64,000 nucleotides of DNA from Bacillota bacterium (GTDB lineage: Bacteria > Bacillota > Ch66 > Ch109). Under the pieces are notes generated by a model that saw only the letters and a program-made list of their open reading frames with translations, was not told the DNA's origin and did no database searches. The stretch covers positions 62,001-126,000 of the forward strand of contig JABLWZ010000004.1 of NCBI GenBank assembly GCA_013178275.1, read 5' to 3'. Positions within the stretch are counted from its first letter, which is position 1. Each line of letters begins with the position of its first letter. Positions 43,189 through 54,096 of the stretch are shown here, piece by piece. A program made the translations under genes and the position numbers.

Positions 43189-44709
43189 TTATTTTCCACG
43201 TTCCTTTTCATAGGCGACCTTGTTGGACACGTCGATGTAGGCCTTGACGCTGGCCTCGACCACGTCGGTGCTGACCCCCCGGCCGATGTAGTTTCTCCCG
43301 TCGCACTCGGCCTTGATGGTGACCTCGCCGAGGGCGTCCTTGCCCGCGGTGGTGGCCTTGAGGGAGTATTCGTTCATGACCACCCCCAGGTTGGTTATCT
43401 TGTCGATGGCGCGGAAGGCCGCGTCGACCGGACCGTCACCCACCGAGGCCTCCTCGAAGGTGTCTTCCCCTACGGTTAGCCCCACCGTGGCGGTAGGCAC
43501 CACCCGGTTGCCGCTGAAGAAGTGCAGGTAGTCGAGGTTGTACTTTTCGGGGATGGTCCGGATCTCCTGGGTGATGAGGGCCTCCAGGTCCTCGGTGGTG
43601 ATCTCCCCCTTGCGGTCGGCCAGGATCTTGAACCGCTTGAAGCCCTTTTCGATCTCCTCCTCGGTCAGGTCGTAGCCCAGCTGCTGCAGCCGGTCCCGGA
43701 AGGCGTGCCGGCCTGAGAGCTTGCCCAGAACGATGTTGTCCTTGAAGATGCCGATCAGCTGCGGGTTCATGATCTCGTAGGTGGAGCGGTTTTTCAGGAC
43801 CCCGTCCTGGTGGATCCCCGACTCGTGGGAGAAGGCGTTTTTGCCGACGATGGCCTTGTTCGGCTGGACCGGCATCCCGGTCAGGGAGCTGACCATGCGG
43901 CTGGTGCGGTATATCTCCGAGTAGTTGATGCGGGTGGAAGCCTCGTAAAAGTGCGGCCGGGTATAGAGGGCCATGACTATCTCCTCCAGGGAGGCGTTGC
44001 CCGCCCGCTCGCCGATGCCGTTTACCGCGACCTCCACCTGCCCCGCGCCGTTCATGATGGCGGCCAGGGAGTTGGCCACCGCCAGGCCCAGGTCGTTGTG
44101 GCAGTGCACGCTGATGACGGCTCGGTCGATGTTGGGCACGTTCTTGACTATCCCCGCGATCATCTCCCCGTGCTCCTCGGGGGTGGCGTAGCCCACGGTG
44201 TCGGGGACGTTTATGGTGGTGGCGCCGGCCTCGATGACCGCCTGCAGCAGCCGGTACATGAACTCGGGCTCGGACCGGGAAGCGTCCTCGCAGGAGAACT
44301 CGACGTCGCTGACGTAGGACCGGGCCCGTTTCACCGCCCAGACCGCCCGCTCCAGGACCTCGGCCGGCTCCATCCCCAGCTTGTGCTTCATGTGGATGGG
44401 GGAGGAGGCGATGAAGGTATGTATGCGGGGGCTCTCGGCGCAGCGGATGGCGTCCCAGGCAGCGTCGATGTCCTCGGCGTTGGTCCGGGCCAGGGCGGCG
44501 ATGGTCGACCCCTTCACCTTTTTGGAAACCAGCTTGACCGCCTCGAAGTCGCCGGGTGAGGTGATGGGGAAACCCGCCTCGATGACGTCCACCCCCAGCC
44601 GGGCGAGCTGCCTGGCTATCTCCAGCTTTTCCTGGGCGTTCAGGGCCACCCCCGGCGACTGTTCGCCGTCCCGCAGGGTGGTGTCGAAGATGATGATCCT
44701 TCTCGTCAC
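43189..44709 (-). CDS. leuA: 2-isopropylmalate synthase
   Basis: 506 residues. [28 protein letters not shown] at the start is the HMGL-like catalytic motif (metal Asp in TTLRDGEQ), with [23 protein letters not shown] around 200-225. The C-terminal LeuA regulatory domain (about 380-506) binds leucine for feedback inhibition. First committed step of leucine synthesis from 2-ketoisovalerate and acetyl-CoA. A hairpin lies between ilvC and this gene. Confidence 0.97.
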   Translation of the reverse strand: MTRRIIIFDTTLRDGEQSPGVALNAQEKLEIARQLARLGVDVIEAGFPITSPGDFEAVKLVSKKVKGSTIAALARTNAEDIDAAWDAIRCAESPRIHTFIASSPIHMKHKLGMEPAEVLERAVWAVKRARSYVSDVEFSCEDASRSEPEFMYRLLQAVIEAGATTINVPDTVGYATPEEHGEMIAGIVKNVPNIDRAVISVHCHNDLGLAVANSLAAIMNGAGQVEVAVNGIGERAGNASLEEIVMALYTRPHFYEASTRINYSEIYRTSRMVSSLTGMPVQPNKAIVGKNAFSHESGIHQDGVLKNRSTYEIMNPQLIGIFKDNIVLGKLSGRHAFRDRLQQLGYDLTEEEIEKGFKRFKILADRKGEITTEDLEALITQEIRTIPEKYNLDYLHFFSGNRVVPTATVGLTVGEDTFEEASVGDGPVDAAFRAIDKITNLGVVMNEYSLKATTAGKDALGEVTIKAECDGRNYIGRGVSTDVVEASVKAYIDVSNKVAYEKERGK

Positions 44710-44758
44710 GGCTTGATCACTCCCCCCTCTAGGTTTATTTGGCTGATTAAAAATTTAT

Positions 44759-44796
44759 GGGGCAAGGGCTCCTCCTATTCGCGAATCCCTTGCCCC
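44759..44796 (-). terminator. Hairpin between ilvC and leuA
   Basis: GGGGCAAGGG and CCCTTGCCCC form a perfect 10-bp stem (44759-44796) in the ilvC-leuA gap. On the minus strand it is followed by ATAAATTTTTA, so it could partly terminate or mark an RNA-processing site that lowers leu expression relative to ilv. Confidence 0.55.
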
Positions 44797-44818
44797 GATT
44801 ATTCAGATTCGCCGGAGG

Positions 44819-45826
44819 CTATTTTTTAATCCACTTCATCATGGACCTAAGCTCGCGCCCCACCCGCTCGATAAGGTGATCCTGATCGCGCTTCTTAATG
44901 GCCTTGTAGTGGGGACGGCCGACCTGGTTCTCGAGCATCCATTCCTTGGCGAACTTGCCGCTCTGGATCTCGGAGAGGACCTTCTTCATCTCGTCCCGCA
45001 CCGCCTGGTTGATGATCCGCGGACCTACAGTCATGTCGCCGTACTCGGCGGTGTCGCTGATGGAGTAGCGCATCCCCTGGATGCCGTTTTCGTACATCAG
45101 GTCCACGATCAGCTTCAGCTCGTGCATGCACTCGAAGTATGCGATCTCGGGCTGGTAACCCGCCTCCACCAGGGTCTCGAACCCGGCCCGGACCAGCTCG
45201 GTGGTGCCCCCGCAGAGGACGCACTGCTCGCCGAACAGGTCGGTCTCGGTCTCTTCCTTGAAGGTGGTCTCGATCACGCCCGCGCGGGTGGCGCCGATCC
45301 CCTTGGCATACGCCATGGCCACCTCGAAGGCCTGTCCGGTGTAGTTCTGCTGGATGGCTACCAGGCACGGCACCCCGAATCCCTCGACATACTGCCGCCG
45401 CACCAGGTGTCCCGGCCCCTTGGGGGCTACCATGAATACGTCGATATAGGACGGAGGCGAGATCTGGCCGAAGTGGATGTTGAACCCGTGCGAGAACACC
45501 AGGGCGTTCCCTTCTTTAAGGTAAGGGAGAATCTTCTCCCGGTAGACCCCGGCCTGCAGCTCGTCGGGCAGGAGGATCTGTATGATGTCGCCCTCCTGGG
45601 CGGCCTCTTCCACTGTCATCACCGGAATCCCGGCGGCGACTACCTGGTTCCACTCCGCGGTGGTCTCCTCGGTGGTCGGGGGCCTCAAACCCACTACCAC
45701 TTTAACCCCGCTGTCCCTGAGGTTCTGCGCCTGGGCGTGACCCTGGCTGCCGAAGCCCATGACCGCTACGGTCTTTCCCTGCAAATACTTCAGATCGGCA
45801 TCCTCTTCGTAATACATCCTGGCCAT
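44819..45826 (-). CDS. ilvC: Ketol-acid reductoisomerase
   Basis: 335 residues, class I (short) type. [21 protein letters not shown] (19-39) is the NADPH-binding site, and [14 protein letters not shown] (about 132) and the ETDLFGEQ metal-binding segment (about 190) follow. It converts acetolactate to dihydroxyisovalerate. It lies between ilvN and leuA in the operon. Confidence 0.98.
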   Translation of the reverse strand: MARMYYEEDADLKYLQGKTVAVMGFGSQGHAQAQNLRDSGVKVVVGLRPPTTEETTAEWNQVVAAGIPVMTVEEAAQEGDIIQILLPDELQAGVYREKILPYLKEGNALVFSHGFNIHFGQISPPSYIDVFMVAPKGPGHLVRRQYVEGFGVPCLVAIQQNYTGQAFEVAMAYAKGIGATRAGVIETTFKEETETDLFGEQCVLCGGTTELVRAGFETLVEAGYQPEIAYFECMHELKLIVDLMYENGIQGMRYSISDTAEYGDMTVGPRIINQAVRDEMKKVLSEIQSGKFAKEWMLENQVGRPHYKAIKKRDQDHLIERVGRELRSMMKWIKK

Positions 45827-45933
45827 CCTGAGTCCTCCTTTGATACTTATTGGTTCCCGGTTAGAAATTATCCTTATTTTAACACGTTTGGACCGGTACT
45901 ATCATTTTTTTGCCTGGAAAATTTTTCAGCTTC

Positions 45934-46413
45934 CTACTTGGACCCCCGCACCATGGAGATGACGCCGGTGCGGACCATCTCGATGATGCCGAACGGCTTC
46001 AGGGCGTTTTCGATGGCGTTCAGCTTGCCCTGGTCGCCGGTGGTCTCGATGATCATGGACTTCTTGCTGAAGTCGACGATGCGGGAGCGGAAGATCTCGG
46101 CTATCTGCATGATCTCCCCCCTGACCGCGGCCTCGGCCTTGACCTTGAACAGCACCATCTCCCGGTCCACGGAGGGGTCGTCGGTGATGTCGCTGACCTT
46201 GATGACGTCGATCAGCTTGTGCAGCTGCTTGGTCACCTGCTCGATGATCTGCTCGTCCCCGTCCACGATGATGGTCATGCGGGAGACCTCGGGGTCGTCG
46301 GTGACACCCACGTTGAGGCTGTGGATGTTATACACGCGGCGGCTGAACAACCCCGCGACCCGGTTTAAGACCCCGGGCTGGTTCTGCACTAAAACGGCTA
46401 GTGTACGTTTCAT
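45934..46413 (-). CDS. ilvN: Acetolactate synthase, small regulatory subunit
   Basis: 159 residues. The N-terminal ACT domain (TLAVLVQNQPGVLNRVAGLFSRRVYNIHSLNVG, 3-35) binds valine for feedback control; the C-terminal half is the second ALS_ss domain. It begins 1 bp after ilvB, so the subunits are made together. Confidence 0.98.
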   Translation of the reverse strand: MKRTLAVLVQNQPGVLNRVAGLFSRRVYNIHSLNVGVTDDPEVSRMTIIVDGDEQIIEQVTKQLHKLIDVIKVSDITDDPSVDREMVLFKVKAEAAVRGEIMQIAEIFRSRIVDFSKKSMIIETTGDQGKLNAIENALKPFGIIEMVRTGVISMVRGSK

Positions 46414-46414
46414 C

Positions 46415-48103
46415 CTAATCGCACCCCCCGAGCATATCGTTGATGGAGCCTCCCGGCGGCACCATGGGGTAGACGTTCTCCTCCCGGTCGCACACGAAGT
46501 CGAGCAGTACCGGTCCCGGGGTGGCGATCGCCTTTTCTATGGCGGGCCGTACCTGATCGGGCCGTTCTACCCTTATCCCGGTGGCCCCGTATGCCTCGGC
46601 CAGCTTGACGAAGTCGGGGCTGAAGTTTTCTACCGCCCTTAGGTCGGTGTGGGAATAGCGCCGGCCCCAGAACAGCTCCTGCCACTGGCGGACCATGCCG
46701 AGGTAGCCGTTGTTAAGTATCGCGATGTTGAGCGGCAGCTTGTTGGCGACCGCGGTCGCCAGTTCCTGGGAGTTCATCTGGAAGCTGCCGTCGCCGGCAA
46801 TGGCGAACACCACCGAGTCGGGACGGCCGAACTGCGCCCCGATGGCGGACGGGAACCCGAACCCCATCGTGCCCAGGCCGCCCGAGGTGACCATGGTGCG
46901 CGGCTTCTTGAACTTGTAGAACAGGGCGGCCCACATCTGGTTTTGACCCACCTCGGTGGTGATGATGGCCTCGCCCTTGGTGGCCTCCCAGATCTGCTCC
47001 ACCACGTACTGCGGCTTGATGGAGTCGGCGCCCTGGTCGAAGCTCAACGGGTAGGCGTCCTTCCACTCCTCGATCATCCCCAGCCACTCGGAGCGGTCGT
47101 CCACCTCGTCCACCCGGGGAATCAGTTCCTGCAGCACCATGCGGACGTCACCGACTATGGGCACGTTGACCCGCACGTTCTTGCCGATCTCGGCGGGGTC
47201 GATATCGATGTGGATGACGCTGGCTTCCGGCGCGAAGGTTTCTATCTTGCCGGTCACCCGGTCGTCGAACCGGGCGCCCACCGCTATGAGACAGTCGCAG
47301 TTGGTGACCGCGTAGTTGGCGTAGCGGGTGCCGTGCATGCCCAGCATCCCCAGCGAGAGCGGGCTGGTGCCGTCGAACCCGCCCAGCCCCATCAGGGTGT
47401 TGGTGACGGGTATCTTGACCTTTTCAGCCAGGGCGGCGAGTTCCTTCTCCGCGGCGCTGGTGACCACTCCGCCGCCGGTGTAGAGGACCGGCCGCTTGGA
47501 CTGGTTTATCATCCGGGCCGCCTGGTTGACCTGCAGCAGGTTGACCTTGTGCAGGACCCGGTAGCCTCTCAGGTTCACCATACGGGGGTACTCGAACTTG
47601 GTGCTGGCCGCCAGCACGTCGCTCGGCATGTCGATCAGGACCGGGCCGGGCCGGCCGGTGGTGGCGATGTAAAAGGCCTCCTTGACGATCCGGGCCACGT
47701 CATTGACGTCTTTCAGGATGTATGAGTGCTTGGTGATGGGCATGGTGATGCCCGATATGTCCGCCTCCTGGAAGGAGTCCCGACCAAGGGCGGCTAGGTG
47801 GACCTGACCGGTGAAGACGACCAGGGGGACCGAATCCATGTAAGCGTTGGCGATGCCGGTGACGGCGTTGGTGGCGCCGGGCCCGGATGTGGTGACGCAC
47901 ACCCCGGGGCGCCCGGTCACCCGCGCGTAGCCGTCAGCGGCGTGCACCGCCCCCTGCTCGTGCCGGGTAAGGATGTGATGCATCCCCGACTGGTAGATTT
48001 CGTCGTAGAGCTGAAGCACCCGTCCTCCGGGATACCCGAAAATCATCTCCACGCCTTCTTCTTTGAGGCATTTGATTAGTATCTGTGCTCCTGTGAATTC
48101 CAC
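46415..48103 (-). CDS. ilvB: Acetolactate synthase, large catalytic subunit
   Basis: 562 residues from a GTG start at 48103, 4 bases after an AGGAGGTGAG ribosome site. The open frame continues far upstream into ilvD, but that part is not coding. FGYPGGRVLQLYDEIY with the catalytic Glu follows at about 24-60, and the thiamine-diphosphate site GDGSFQMNSQELATAVANKLP near 440. Joins pyruvate (or 2-ketobutyrate) to form acetolactate. 59 bp after ilvD. Confidence 0.97.
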   Translation of the reverse strand: MEFTGAQILIKCLKEEGVEMIFGYPGGRVLQLYDEIYQSGMHHILTRHEQGAVHAADGYARVTGRPGVCVTTSGPGATNAVTGIANAYMDSVPLVVFTGQVHLAALGRDSFQEADISGITMPITKHSYILKDVNDVARIVKEAFYIATTGRPGPVLIDMPSDVLAASTKFEYPRMVNLRGYRVLHKVNLLQVNQAARMINQSKRPVLYTGGGVVTSAAEKELAALAEKVKIPVTNTLMGLGGFDGTSPLSLGMLGMHGTRYANYAVTNCDCLIAVGARFDDRVTGKIETFAPEASVIHIDIDPAEIGKNVRVNVPIVGDVRMVLQELIPRVDEVDDRSEWLGMIEEWKDAYPLSFDQGADSIKPQYVVEQIWEATKGEAIITTEVGQNQMWAALFYKFKKPRTMVTSGGLGTMGFGFPSAIGAQFGRPDSVVFAIAGDGSFQMNSQELATAVANKLPLNIAILNNGYLGMVRQWQELFWGRRYSHTDLRAVENFSPDFVKLAEAYGATGIRVERPDQVRPAIEKAIATPGPVLLDFVCDREENVYPMVPPGGSINDMLGGCD

Positions 48104-48162
48104 CTTCTCACCTCCTGCTGAAATTAAGCGGCTGTCTTTATCTCTATAATGTTGAAACCGGC

Positions 48163-49824
48163 TCAATCCTCGAACACCGCTCCCCGGCTGGCCGAGGTGA
48201 CCGCGCGGGCGTAACGGGCCAGGTAACCCGTCTTGATTTTGGGCTCGGGGGCCTTCCAGTCCGCCTTCCGGCGCTCGATCTCCGCCGCGTCGACCTCGAG
48301 CTGGATGACCCCGTTCGGGATGTCGATCAGTATCGGGTCCCCCTCGCGGACCAGGGCGATCATGCCGCCTACCGCCGCCTCGGGAGCCACGTGGCCGATG
48401 GATGCTCCCCGGGTCGCGCCTGAGAAACGCCCGTCGGTGATCAGCGCCACGTCCTTGTCGAGCCCCATCCCCGCGACCGAGGAGGTGGGGGTCAGCATCT
48501 CCCGCATCCCCGGGCCGCCGCGCGGGCCTTCGTAGCGGATGACTATCACGTCGCCCTTGTTTATCCTGCCGCCGAGTATCGCGGCTACCGATTCTTCTTC
48601 CGACTCGAACACCCGGGCGGGTCCACGGTGGGTCATCATCTCGGGGGCTACCGCGCCCTTCTTGACCACCGCCCCCTCCTGGGCCAGGTTGCCCTTGAGT
48701 ATTGCCAGGCCGCCGGTGGCGCTGTACGGGTCGGATACCGGGTGCAGGACCTCGGGGTTCTTGATGGTCCTGCCCGCGACGTCCTCCGCCACGGTCCTGC
48801 CGGTCACGGTCAGCGCCCCGCCTTTTATCAGGCCGTGTTTGTTCAGCTCGGCCATCAGGGCCGGGATCCCTCCCGCCGCGTCCAGGTCCTCCAGGTAGTG
48901 CGAGCCCGAGGGCGCCAGCTTGCAGAGGTGCGGGACCCTGCCGCTGATCTCGTTGGCCAGGTCGAGTTCCAGCTTGATGCCGACCTCGTGGGCGATCGCC
49001 GGGAGGTGGAGGATGGTGTTGCTGGAGCCGCCCAGGGCCATATCCGCCACCAGGGCGTTGTAAAAAGCGTCGTAGGTCATAATGTCCCGGGGCCTCCGGT
49101 CCATCCGCAGCATCTCCATGACCTGCCAGCCCGCCTGCTTCGCCAGCCGGATGCGGTTGGCGTGCACGGCCGGGATGGTCCCGTTGCCGGGGAGCCCCAT
49201 CCCCATCGCCTCGGTCAGGCAGTTCATGGAATTGGCGGTGAAGAGCCCGGCGCAGGAACCGCAGCCGGGACACGCCGATTCTTCCAGGTCGTGGAGCTGG
49301 TCCATGGTCATCTTTCCGCCGGCCACCGCGCCGACGCCTTCGAAGACGTTGCTGAGGCTGACCCGCCTGCCCTCGTAGGTGCCCACCAGCATCGGTCCGC
49401 CGCTGACGAAGACGCTGGGGAGATTCAGCCGGGCTGCTGCCATCAGCATCCCGGGAATAATCTTGTCGCAGTTGGGTATGAACATCAGGGCGTCGAAGGA
49501 ATGAGCTATGGCCATCACCTCGATGGAGTCGGCTATCAGCTCCCGGCTGGCCAGCGAGTACTTCATGCCCAGGTGGTTCATGGCTATACCGTCGCAGACG
49601 CCGATCACCCCGAACTCCATCGGGGTACCCCCGTTCATCCGGACCCCGGTCTTGACCGCTTCGGCGATGGTCCCGAGATGGATGTGGCCGGGAATGATCT
49701 CGTTCTCCGAGTTGACGATGCCGATCAGCGGCCGCCGGACTTCTTCATCGGTCAATCCCAGCGCCTTGAACAGGGAACGGTGCGGCGCCTTTTCCAACCC
49801 ATTTTTCACTTGATCGCTCTTCAT
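48163..49824 (-). CDS. ilvD: Dihydroxy-acid dehydratase
   Basis: 553 residues from the ATG at 49824 (AAAAGGGG 8 bases upstream); a TTG-start extension of seven codons is less likely. Fe-S cysteines occur in [13 protein letters not shown] (about 110) and [20 protein letters not shown] (about 180), and the C-terminal [11 protein letters not shown]. It dehydrates dihydroxyisovalerate and dihydroxymethylvalerate. First gene of the ilv-leu operon behind the T-box. Confidence 0.97.
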   Translation of the reverse strand: MKSDQVKNGLEKAPHRSLFKALGLTDEEVRRPLIGIVNSENEIIPGHIHLGTIAEAVKTGVRMNGGTPMEFGVIGVCDGIAMNHLGMKYSLASRELIADSIEVMAIAHSFDALMFIPNCDKIIPGMLMAAARLNLPSVFVSGGPMLVGTYEGRRVSLSNVFEGVGAVAGGKMTMDQLHDLEESACPGCGSCAGLFTANSMNCLTEAMGMGLPGNGTIPAVHANRIRLAKQAGWQVMEMLRMDRRPRDIMTYDAFYNALVADMALGGSSNTILHLPAIAHEVGIKLELDLANEISGRVPHLCKLAPSGSHYLEDLDAAGGIPALMAELNKHGLIKGGALTVTGRTVAEDVAGRTIKNPEVLHPVSDPYSATGGLAILKGNLAQEGAVVKKGAVAPEMMTHRGPARVFESEEESVAAILGGRINKGDVIVIRYEGPRGGPGMREMLTPTSSVAGMGLDKDVALITDGRFSGATRGASIGHVAPEAAVGGMIALVREGDPILIDIPNGVIQLEVDAAEIERRKADWKAPEPKIKTGYLARYARAVTSASRGAVFED

Positions 49825-49884
49825 GTTCTTACCCCTTTTCTTCAACAGACTGCAGGTCCAAGCTTGTTACAATCCTCACTAAAC

Positions 49885-50155
49885 AAAAAACCCCCGCCCA
49901 GACTTATCCATAATCAGGGACGAGAGTAAATACCCGCGGTACCACCCTGTTTGCTGCTCTTTGGAGCAACCTCTCACGGTGTAAATAACACCAGCGGTAT
50001 AACGGCCGCTGTGGACCGGCTTCCCCTACTAGGCCCGGAGGCCGTTCAGCTGGCAGCTCTCGGGAGAGACGCGTTTCGACCTGGCAGGTCCGGATTTCAG
50101 CTCACCCGGCTCTCTGTTACCCGCTTGGATGGTCTAAGCTCCCTTCATCGCCTTC
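49885..50155 (-). promoter_or_regulatory. T-box leader of the ilv-leu operon
   Basis: The minus strand carries the T-box sequence AGGGTGGTACCGCGG (49947-49933), preceded by stem I (from about 50150) with the distal GGGTGAGCTGAAATCCGG-like region and GAGAGCTG, and followed by a GC-rich stem and TTTTTT (49890-49885). Uncharged tRNA binding would let transcription proceed into ilvD. The specifier codon cannot be assigned by eye; leucine is likely from the operon content. Confidence 0.92.
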
Positions 50156-50262
50156 AGGTAATAGCTTTTAAGGATATTGTTAATAGTATAGGAACTTTTA
50201 CCGGTGGTGTCAACCACCAATTTCCCTCTATCCGGGATTTCCGCTTCATTAATATAAATGGA

Positions 50263-52341
50263 TCAGCTGTCGGGGTTGTAGTCCTCGCCCATCCCCACGG
50301 CCCTGATGTACTCGCGGTAGTCGATCGGGTTGTTCAAACCCTTGCTCTGCAGGTCCTTCTGCACGTTCTTCATGTGCTTGAAGAGTCCCCACAGCAGCTG
50401 GCGGCCCTTCAGGGAACTCTTGGCCTGCTGGGGAGTCAGACCGCCCAGGGCGGGTATCTCGGTCTCCATCCAGCGGCTGAGTTCTTTCTGCTGCCAGCGG
50501 ACAAAGGTGTCCCGGGGTATGTTGGGACGGCTGATCGCCGCCAGCAGGGAGTACCCCTCCTCCTGCTCCTCGACGTCGACCAGGTTCAGCTCCTGCTTCA
50601 GCCCCCGCTCCAGTTCCTGGCAGATCAGGGTCAGGTACTCGCGGCCGAAGGTGGCCACCGTCAGGAAGCTGGGGGTGACCCGGTACTCAGCCACGAATCC
50701 CTCGCCCGCTTCGGCCCCGTTGGCCCCGGAGCGTATCTGCTCAAACTCGTAGAATATCTTTATCCCCTCGGGCATGTCGAACTCGAACACGGTAAAGGTC
50801 CTGATCCGGCGCAGCACCGGCGCCAGGTGGCTCACCTCGTAGGTGGCCACCACCAGCGGCAGCTTCTCCTCGGGCTCCTCTACGGCCAGCTCGGTCAGCA
50901 GCTCCTCGAAGCTCGTGAACTCGCCCGAGAGCACCGCGTAGGCCAGGCCGACGTCGAGGTAGTACTGCTGCCGGTAGGTCACACTGTTGTCGGCCAGCCG
51001 GTTCTCCAGCAGGCTGCAGATGGCGTCCAGGTTGTTGCGGTCCTGGGCTATCACCAGCAATTCCCCTTCCGCCAGGACGAACTCCCCGAAGATGCTGCTG
51101 GACACGTTGATCCCTTCCACCAGCGGGTTGGGGTGCTGGCCCCAGCGGTAGTGCAGGCCTGCCGGGAACTCGCCAAAGAGGTCGACCTCCGGCATCTCCG
51201 CCAGGAAGGCCTGCACCTCGGCCGAGTCCTGAACGTCGTAGAGGGAGCAGTAGACCTCGTAGTTGAGAGGGTTGCCGGGGTCGTTCTCTCCCATCTCCTG
51301 ATTGGAGATCTGCTTTACCCGGGCCACCTTCCACTCGCTTTCCTCGCGGTAGAGGGTGAACGCGCTCTCGGACTTGAACAGTTTATCCTCCGACTCCCGG
51401 ACCGTGTAGACACGGACCTCGGCGGTTTTGCGCTTGATGCTCTCGCTGATGATGCTGGTGTGCAGGTATCCCTTGCCGGGGGTGTCCCCCGCCAGGTGAC
51501 CGCTGATGTAGTCCGCGCGGCCCTGCCGTCGGACGGTCGACCGTACCGGGGACAGGTCGTAGAGCAGTCCCCAGTCGTTGTTGTTTTCCGCCAGGAGGTA
51601 GGCGTTTACCACCTGGGCGGGGCTGGTCTTGCCGAGCTTCAGCCGATAGGTGAGCCTCTCGATCTCGTCGTTGGTCAACTGGACCTCTTCCTCCAACCAG
51701 CGCCGATACTGGAAGATGGGACGGGCGGCGTGTTTCCCCCCCGACAGGTTGTGCCTGAAGGCTTCCTGCAGCAGGTAGCAGGCCTCCGCGTAAGATACCT
51801 GTAAAAGTTCCCCCTTGCGGAGGTTGTTTTCCGCCAGAAAACCTTCCTCGCTCAGGTCGTTGACCCGGAAATATCTGAATATGCCTTCATCACCGTATTT
51901 CAATACAAAGTACCGGACGTCCAGCTTGGTGTCGGCCTGGCGCCAGGCCATGACCAGGGTGACCTGTCCCTGCAGCCGGGTGCGGGACGCGAGCGCCATG
52001 AACAGCTGGTCGGGGTACTGGGGTTGGTTAATCCGCCACTCGTCCAGCGACAGACCCGCCAGGCGGTACTTTTCCAGCGCGCGCTGGGCGCTCTTCTTCA
52101 CTTCCCCCTCGTATTCCTCGGCTACCAGCCAGAAGAACCGGGCCAGGGGCGCTTCGTGGACCGAAGACAGGTTCTCTATCAGCATCGCCTGCAGGTCCTC
52201 CGGCAGCTGGTCGATAACCTCCAGCGCCAAGGGATAGCCCTCGTCATTCTCCACCATGGAGATGATGTCCTGGGCGAGATTCTGCAAAAGGTGCCGCGGA
52301 ACTCCGTTTTTCTGCCGACGCCCCCTGGTGTTTTTCGTCAT
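50263..52341 (-). CDS. Unknown 692-residue protein with helical repeat N-terminus
   Basis: The N-terminal 90 residues are HEAT-like helices (LALEVIDQLPEDLQAMLIENL). The middle (about 255-370) resembles a SnoaL/NTF2-type or DUF4878-like fold: AQVVNAYLLAENNNDWGLLYDLS ... FTLYREESEWKVARVKQI. The remainder (about 375-692) is unrecognised, with an acidic stretch and an end block EIPALGGLTPQQAKSSLKGRQLLWGLFK that resembles the Xre/MbcA/ParS toxin-binding fold (a weak resemblance). No signal peptide or membrane helix. It faces away from the HD-GYP gene and lies after the T-box region on the same strand. Real gene by length and codon use; function unknown. Confidence 0.75.
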   Translation of the reverse strand: MTKNTRGRRQKNGVPRHLLQNLAQDIISMVENDEGYPLALEVIDQLPEDLQAMLIENLSSVHEAPLARFFWLVAEEYEGEVKKSAQRALEKYRLAGLSLDEWRINQPQYPDQLFMALASRTRLQGQVTLVMAWRQADTKLDVRYFVLKYGDEGIFRYFRVNDLSEEGFLAENNLRKGELLQVSYAEACYLLQEAFRHNLSGGKHAARPIFQYRRWLEEEVQLTNDEIERLTYRLKLGKTSPAQVVNAYLLAENNNDWGLLYDLSPVRSTVRRQGRADYISGHLAGDTPGKGYLHTSIISESIKRKTAEVRVYTVRESEDKLFKSESAFTLYREESEWKVARVKQISNQEMGENDPGNPLNYEVYCSLYDVQDSAEVQAFLAEMPEVDLFGEFPAGLHYRWGQHPNPLVEGINVSSSIFGEFVLAEGELLVIAQDRNNLDAICSLLENRLADNSVTYRQQYYLDVGLAYAVLSGEFTSFEELLTELAVEEPEEKLPLVVATYEVSHLAPVLRRIRTFTVFEFDMPEGIKIFYEFEQIRSGANGAEAGEGFVAEYRVTPSFLTVATFGREYLTLICQELERGLKQELNLVDVEEQEEGYSLLAAISRPNIPRDTFVRWQQKELSRWMETEIPALGGLTPQQAKSSLKGRQLLWGLFKHMKNVQKDLQSKGLNNPIDYREYIRAVGMGEDYNPDS

Positions 52342-52541
52342 TACGGTAAACCCCCTGAGATTAGTTCTTCAATAGTGTATCATATGCCTATTGGGGGTGC
52401 AAGGAACGATAATACGGGGGACAAAATAGACGGTTCAATTGCTTTTTTTCGTGTTTATATCTAAAACTTCCAGGCAGGATTTTTTGACATTCTAACGAAT
52501 AATTAGCTTTGTACCACTAATCCTGTCCAAGGAGGTGGGTT

Positions 52542-53744
52542 ATGCGAAAGATCCCCATCGATTATGCATCCCCCGGAATGATCAACGCCCGTACCATCTA
52601 CAGTTCCGAAGGAAGGGTGCTGCTTGCCGCTGGGGTGGAGCTGAACGATTACTACCTTCAGCGTCTGAGCGATCTTGAGATACATTCCATCTATATCCGC
52701 GACGAGATAACCAGCGACCTGACGATACCCGAGGTGGTGCTGGAAAAGACCCGAGTCGAAGCCACCAACAACTTCCGCCAGATATTCAACCAGATGAAGA
52801 CCTCCTGCAGCCTCAACACCAAAGCAGCGCGCCAGGTGGTAGACCAGCTGCTGGACGAGGTGCTGAGCAACCCCAACACCCTGGTCCACCTCACTGACAT
52901 CCGCGCCTTCGACGACTATATCTTCAACCACTCGGTCAACGTCTGCATCCTGTCCCTGATGACGGGTGTGTCCATGTCCCTGAACACCATCCAGCTGCGG
53001 GACCTGGGGGTGGGAGCCCTGCTGCACGACATCGGCAAGATCGACCTGCCCCGGGAAATCCTGGATAAGCCGGGGCGGCTGACCCAGGAGGAGTTCGAGA
53101 AGGTCAAGCGGCATACCACCAACGGCTTCGATATCCTCCGCCAGTACACCGATATCTCCCTACTGTCGAGCCACGTAGCCTTCCAGCACCATGAGCGGTA
53201 TGACGGGACCGGCTACCCTCGGGGGCTGACCATCAGCGACATCCACGAGTACGCCCGCATCGTGGCGGTAACCAACGCCTACGACGCGATGCTCTCCGAC
53301 CGCTCCTACCGCGCCCCCCTGCTACCCTGCGACGCGGTGCGGGAGCTGACCCGGGGCGCTTACACTCAGTTCGACCCCCAGGTGGTGGCCGCCCTGCTGG
53401 AGAATATAGCCATCTATCCGGTGGGGAGCCTGGTGCAGCTCAGCTCACAGGAGATCGGGATCGTGGTCGATGTCAACAAGCACTCGCTGAACAAGCCGGT
53501 GGTGCGCCTGGTGGTGGATAACAGCGGACGCCCGGTGGCCGAGAGCCGGGAGATCGACCTGGACAAGTTCCACAGCGTATTCATCAGCCGGGTCTTTTCC
53601 GACCAGGTCTCCTACTCGCTGCTGAGGGAACTGGGTGAGGGCAAGGTCCTAAACCTCGACCCCGCCCTGCTGGACCGCCTGGAGGTGAAGGCCCGCCACG
53701 CCAGGAAGAAGACCCCGCGGGTGCTGTCGGGGAGCGGCGCCTGA
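52542..53744 (+). CDS. HD-GYP domain c-di-GMP phosphodiesterase-like protein
   Basis: 400 residues. The N-terminal 110 residues are a DUF3391-like segment (KIPIDYASPGMINARTIY). The HD-GYP domain (about 125-290) has HSVNVCILSL, LLHDIGKIDLP (metal HD at 168-169), and QHHERYDGTGYPRGL (HH...GTGYP); the GYP signature and the conserved metal ligands suggest cyclic di-GMP hydrolysis. The C-terminal 100 residues are of PilZ-like composition but not assigned. GGAGGTGGG precedes the start. Confidence 0.93.
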   Translation: MRKIPIDYASPGMINARTIYSSEGRVLLAAGVELNDYYLQRLSDLEIHSIYIRDEITSDLTIPEVVLEKTRVEATNNFRQIFNQMKTSCSLNTKAARQVVDQLLDEVLSNPNTLVHLTDIRAFDDYIFNHSVNVCILSLMTGVSMSLNTIQLRDLGVGALLHDIGKIDLPREILDKPGRLTQEEFEKVKRHTTNGFDILRQYTDISLLSSHVAFQHHERYDGTGYPRGLTISDIHEYARIVAVTNAYDAMLSDRSYRAPLLPCDAVRELTRGAYTQFDPQVVAALLENIAIYPVGSLVQLSSQEIGIVVDVNKHSLNKPVVRLVVDNSGRPVAESREIDLDKFHSVFISRVFSDQVSYSLLRELGEGKVLNLDPALLDRLEVKARHARKKTPRVLSGSGA

Positions 53745-53919
53745 GACGTCGGGGAGTAGAGTCTGTTAAAGGAAGAAAAAGATTTTGAGGCTGTCACGGG
53801 GATGGCTTTTTTGTTTTATCCAGCGGCGCGTCCTGCACTACGCAACCGCCTTTATTCATTTTGCTTCTCGTGTAATCGATGTATACTGTGTATTTCAAGA
53901 CATCGGGAGGTCTTTAGGG

Positions 53920-54030
53920 TATAATTTAGGGAACGCAGATGGGTCGGATGGAAAGGAGGAAAAGACAGTTTCCCGAGGCGGCGGAGAGGCTGATGCTCCG
54001 AAAGCCCGGGACCGATCCACGGTAATCACT
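53920..54030 (+). other. Structured leader upstream of the TerC-family gene
   Basis: TATAAT at 53920-53925 could be a -10 box. The transcript would contain a closing stem GGGTCGG (53941-53947) / CCGATCC (54012-54018, with one G-U pair) around a GC-rich interior with TCCCG and CGGGA and a GGAG...CTCC stem. This looks like a riboswitch-type RNA, but the yybP-ykoY hallmark GGGGAGTAG is absent, and I could not match it to a known class. A 28-codon frame also starts at 53938. The rest of 53745-54096 shows nothing else. Confidence 0.35.
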
Positions 54031-54096
54031 AGATAATATATAAAGCAAAGACGGCGTACATTTGCTATTGACAGGTATTTAAGAGAGGAAGCATCG

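Noticed and set aside
46415..49273. A 952-codon frame covering ilvB and continuing far upstream
   Set aside because: Only the part from the GTG at 48103 encodes acetolactate synthase; the upstream part is an out-of-frame shadow of ilvD.
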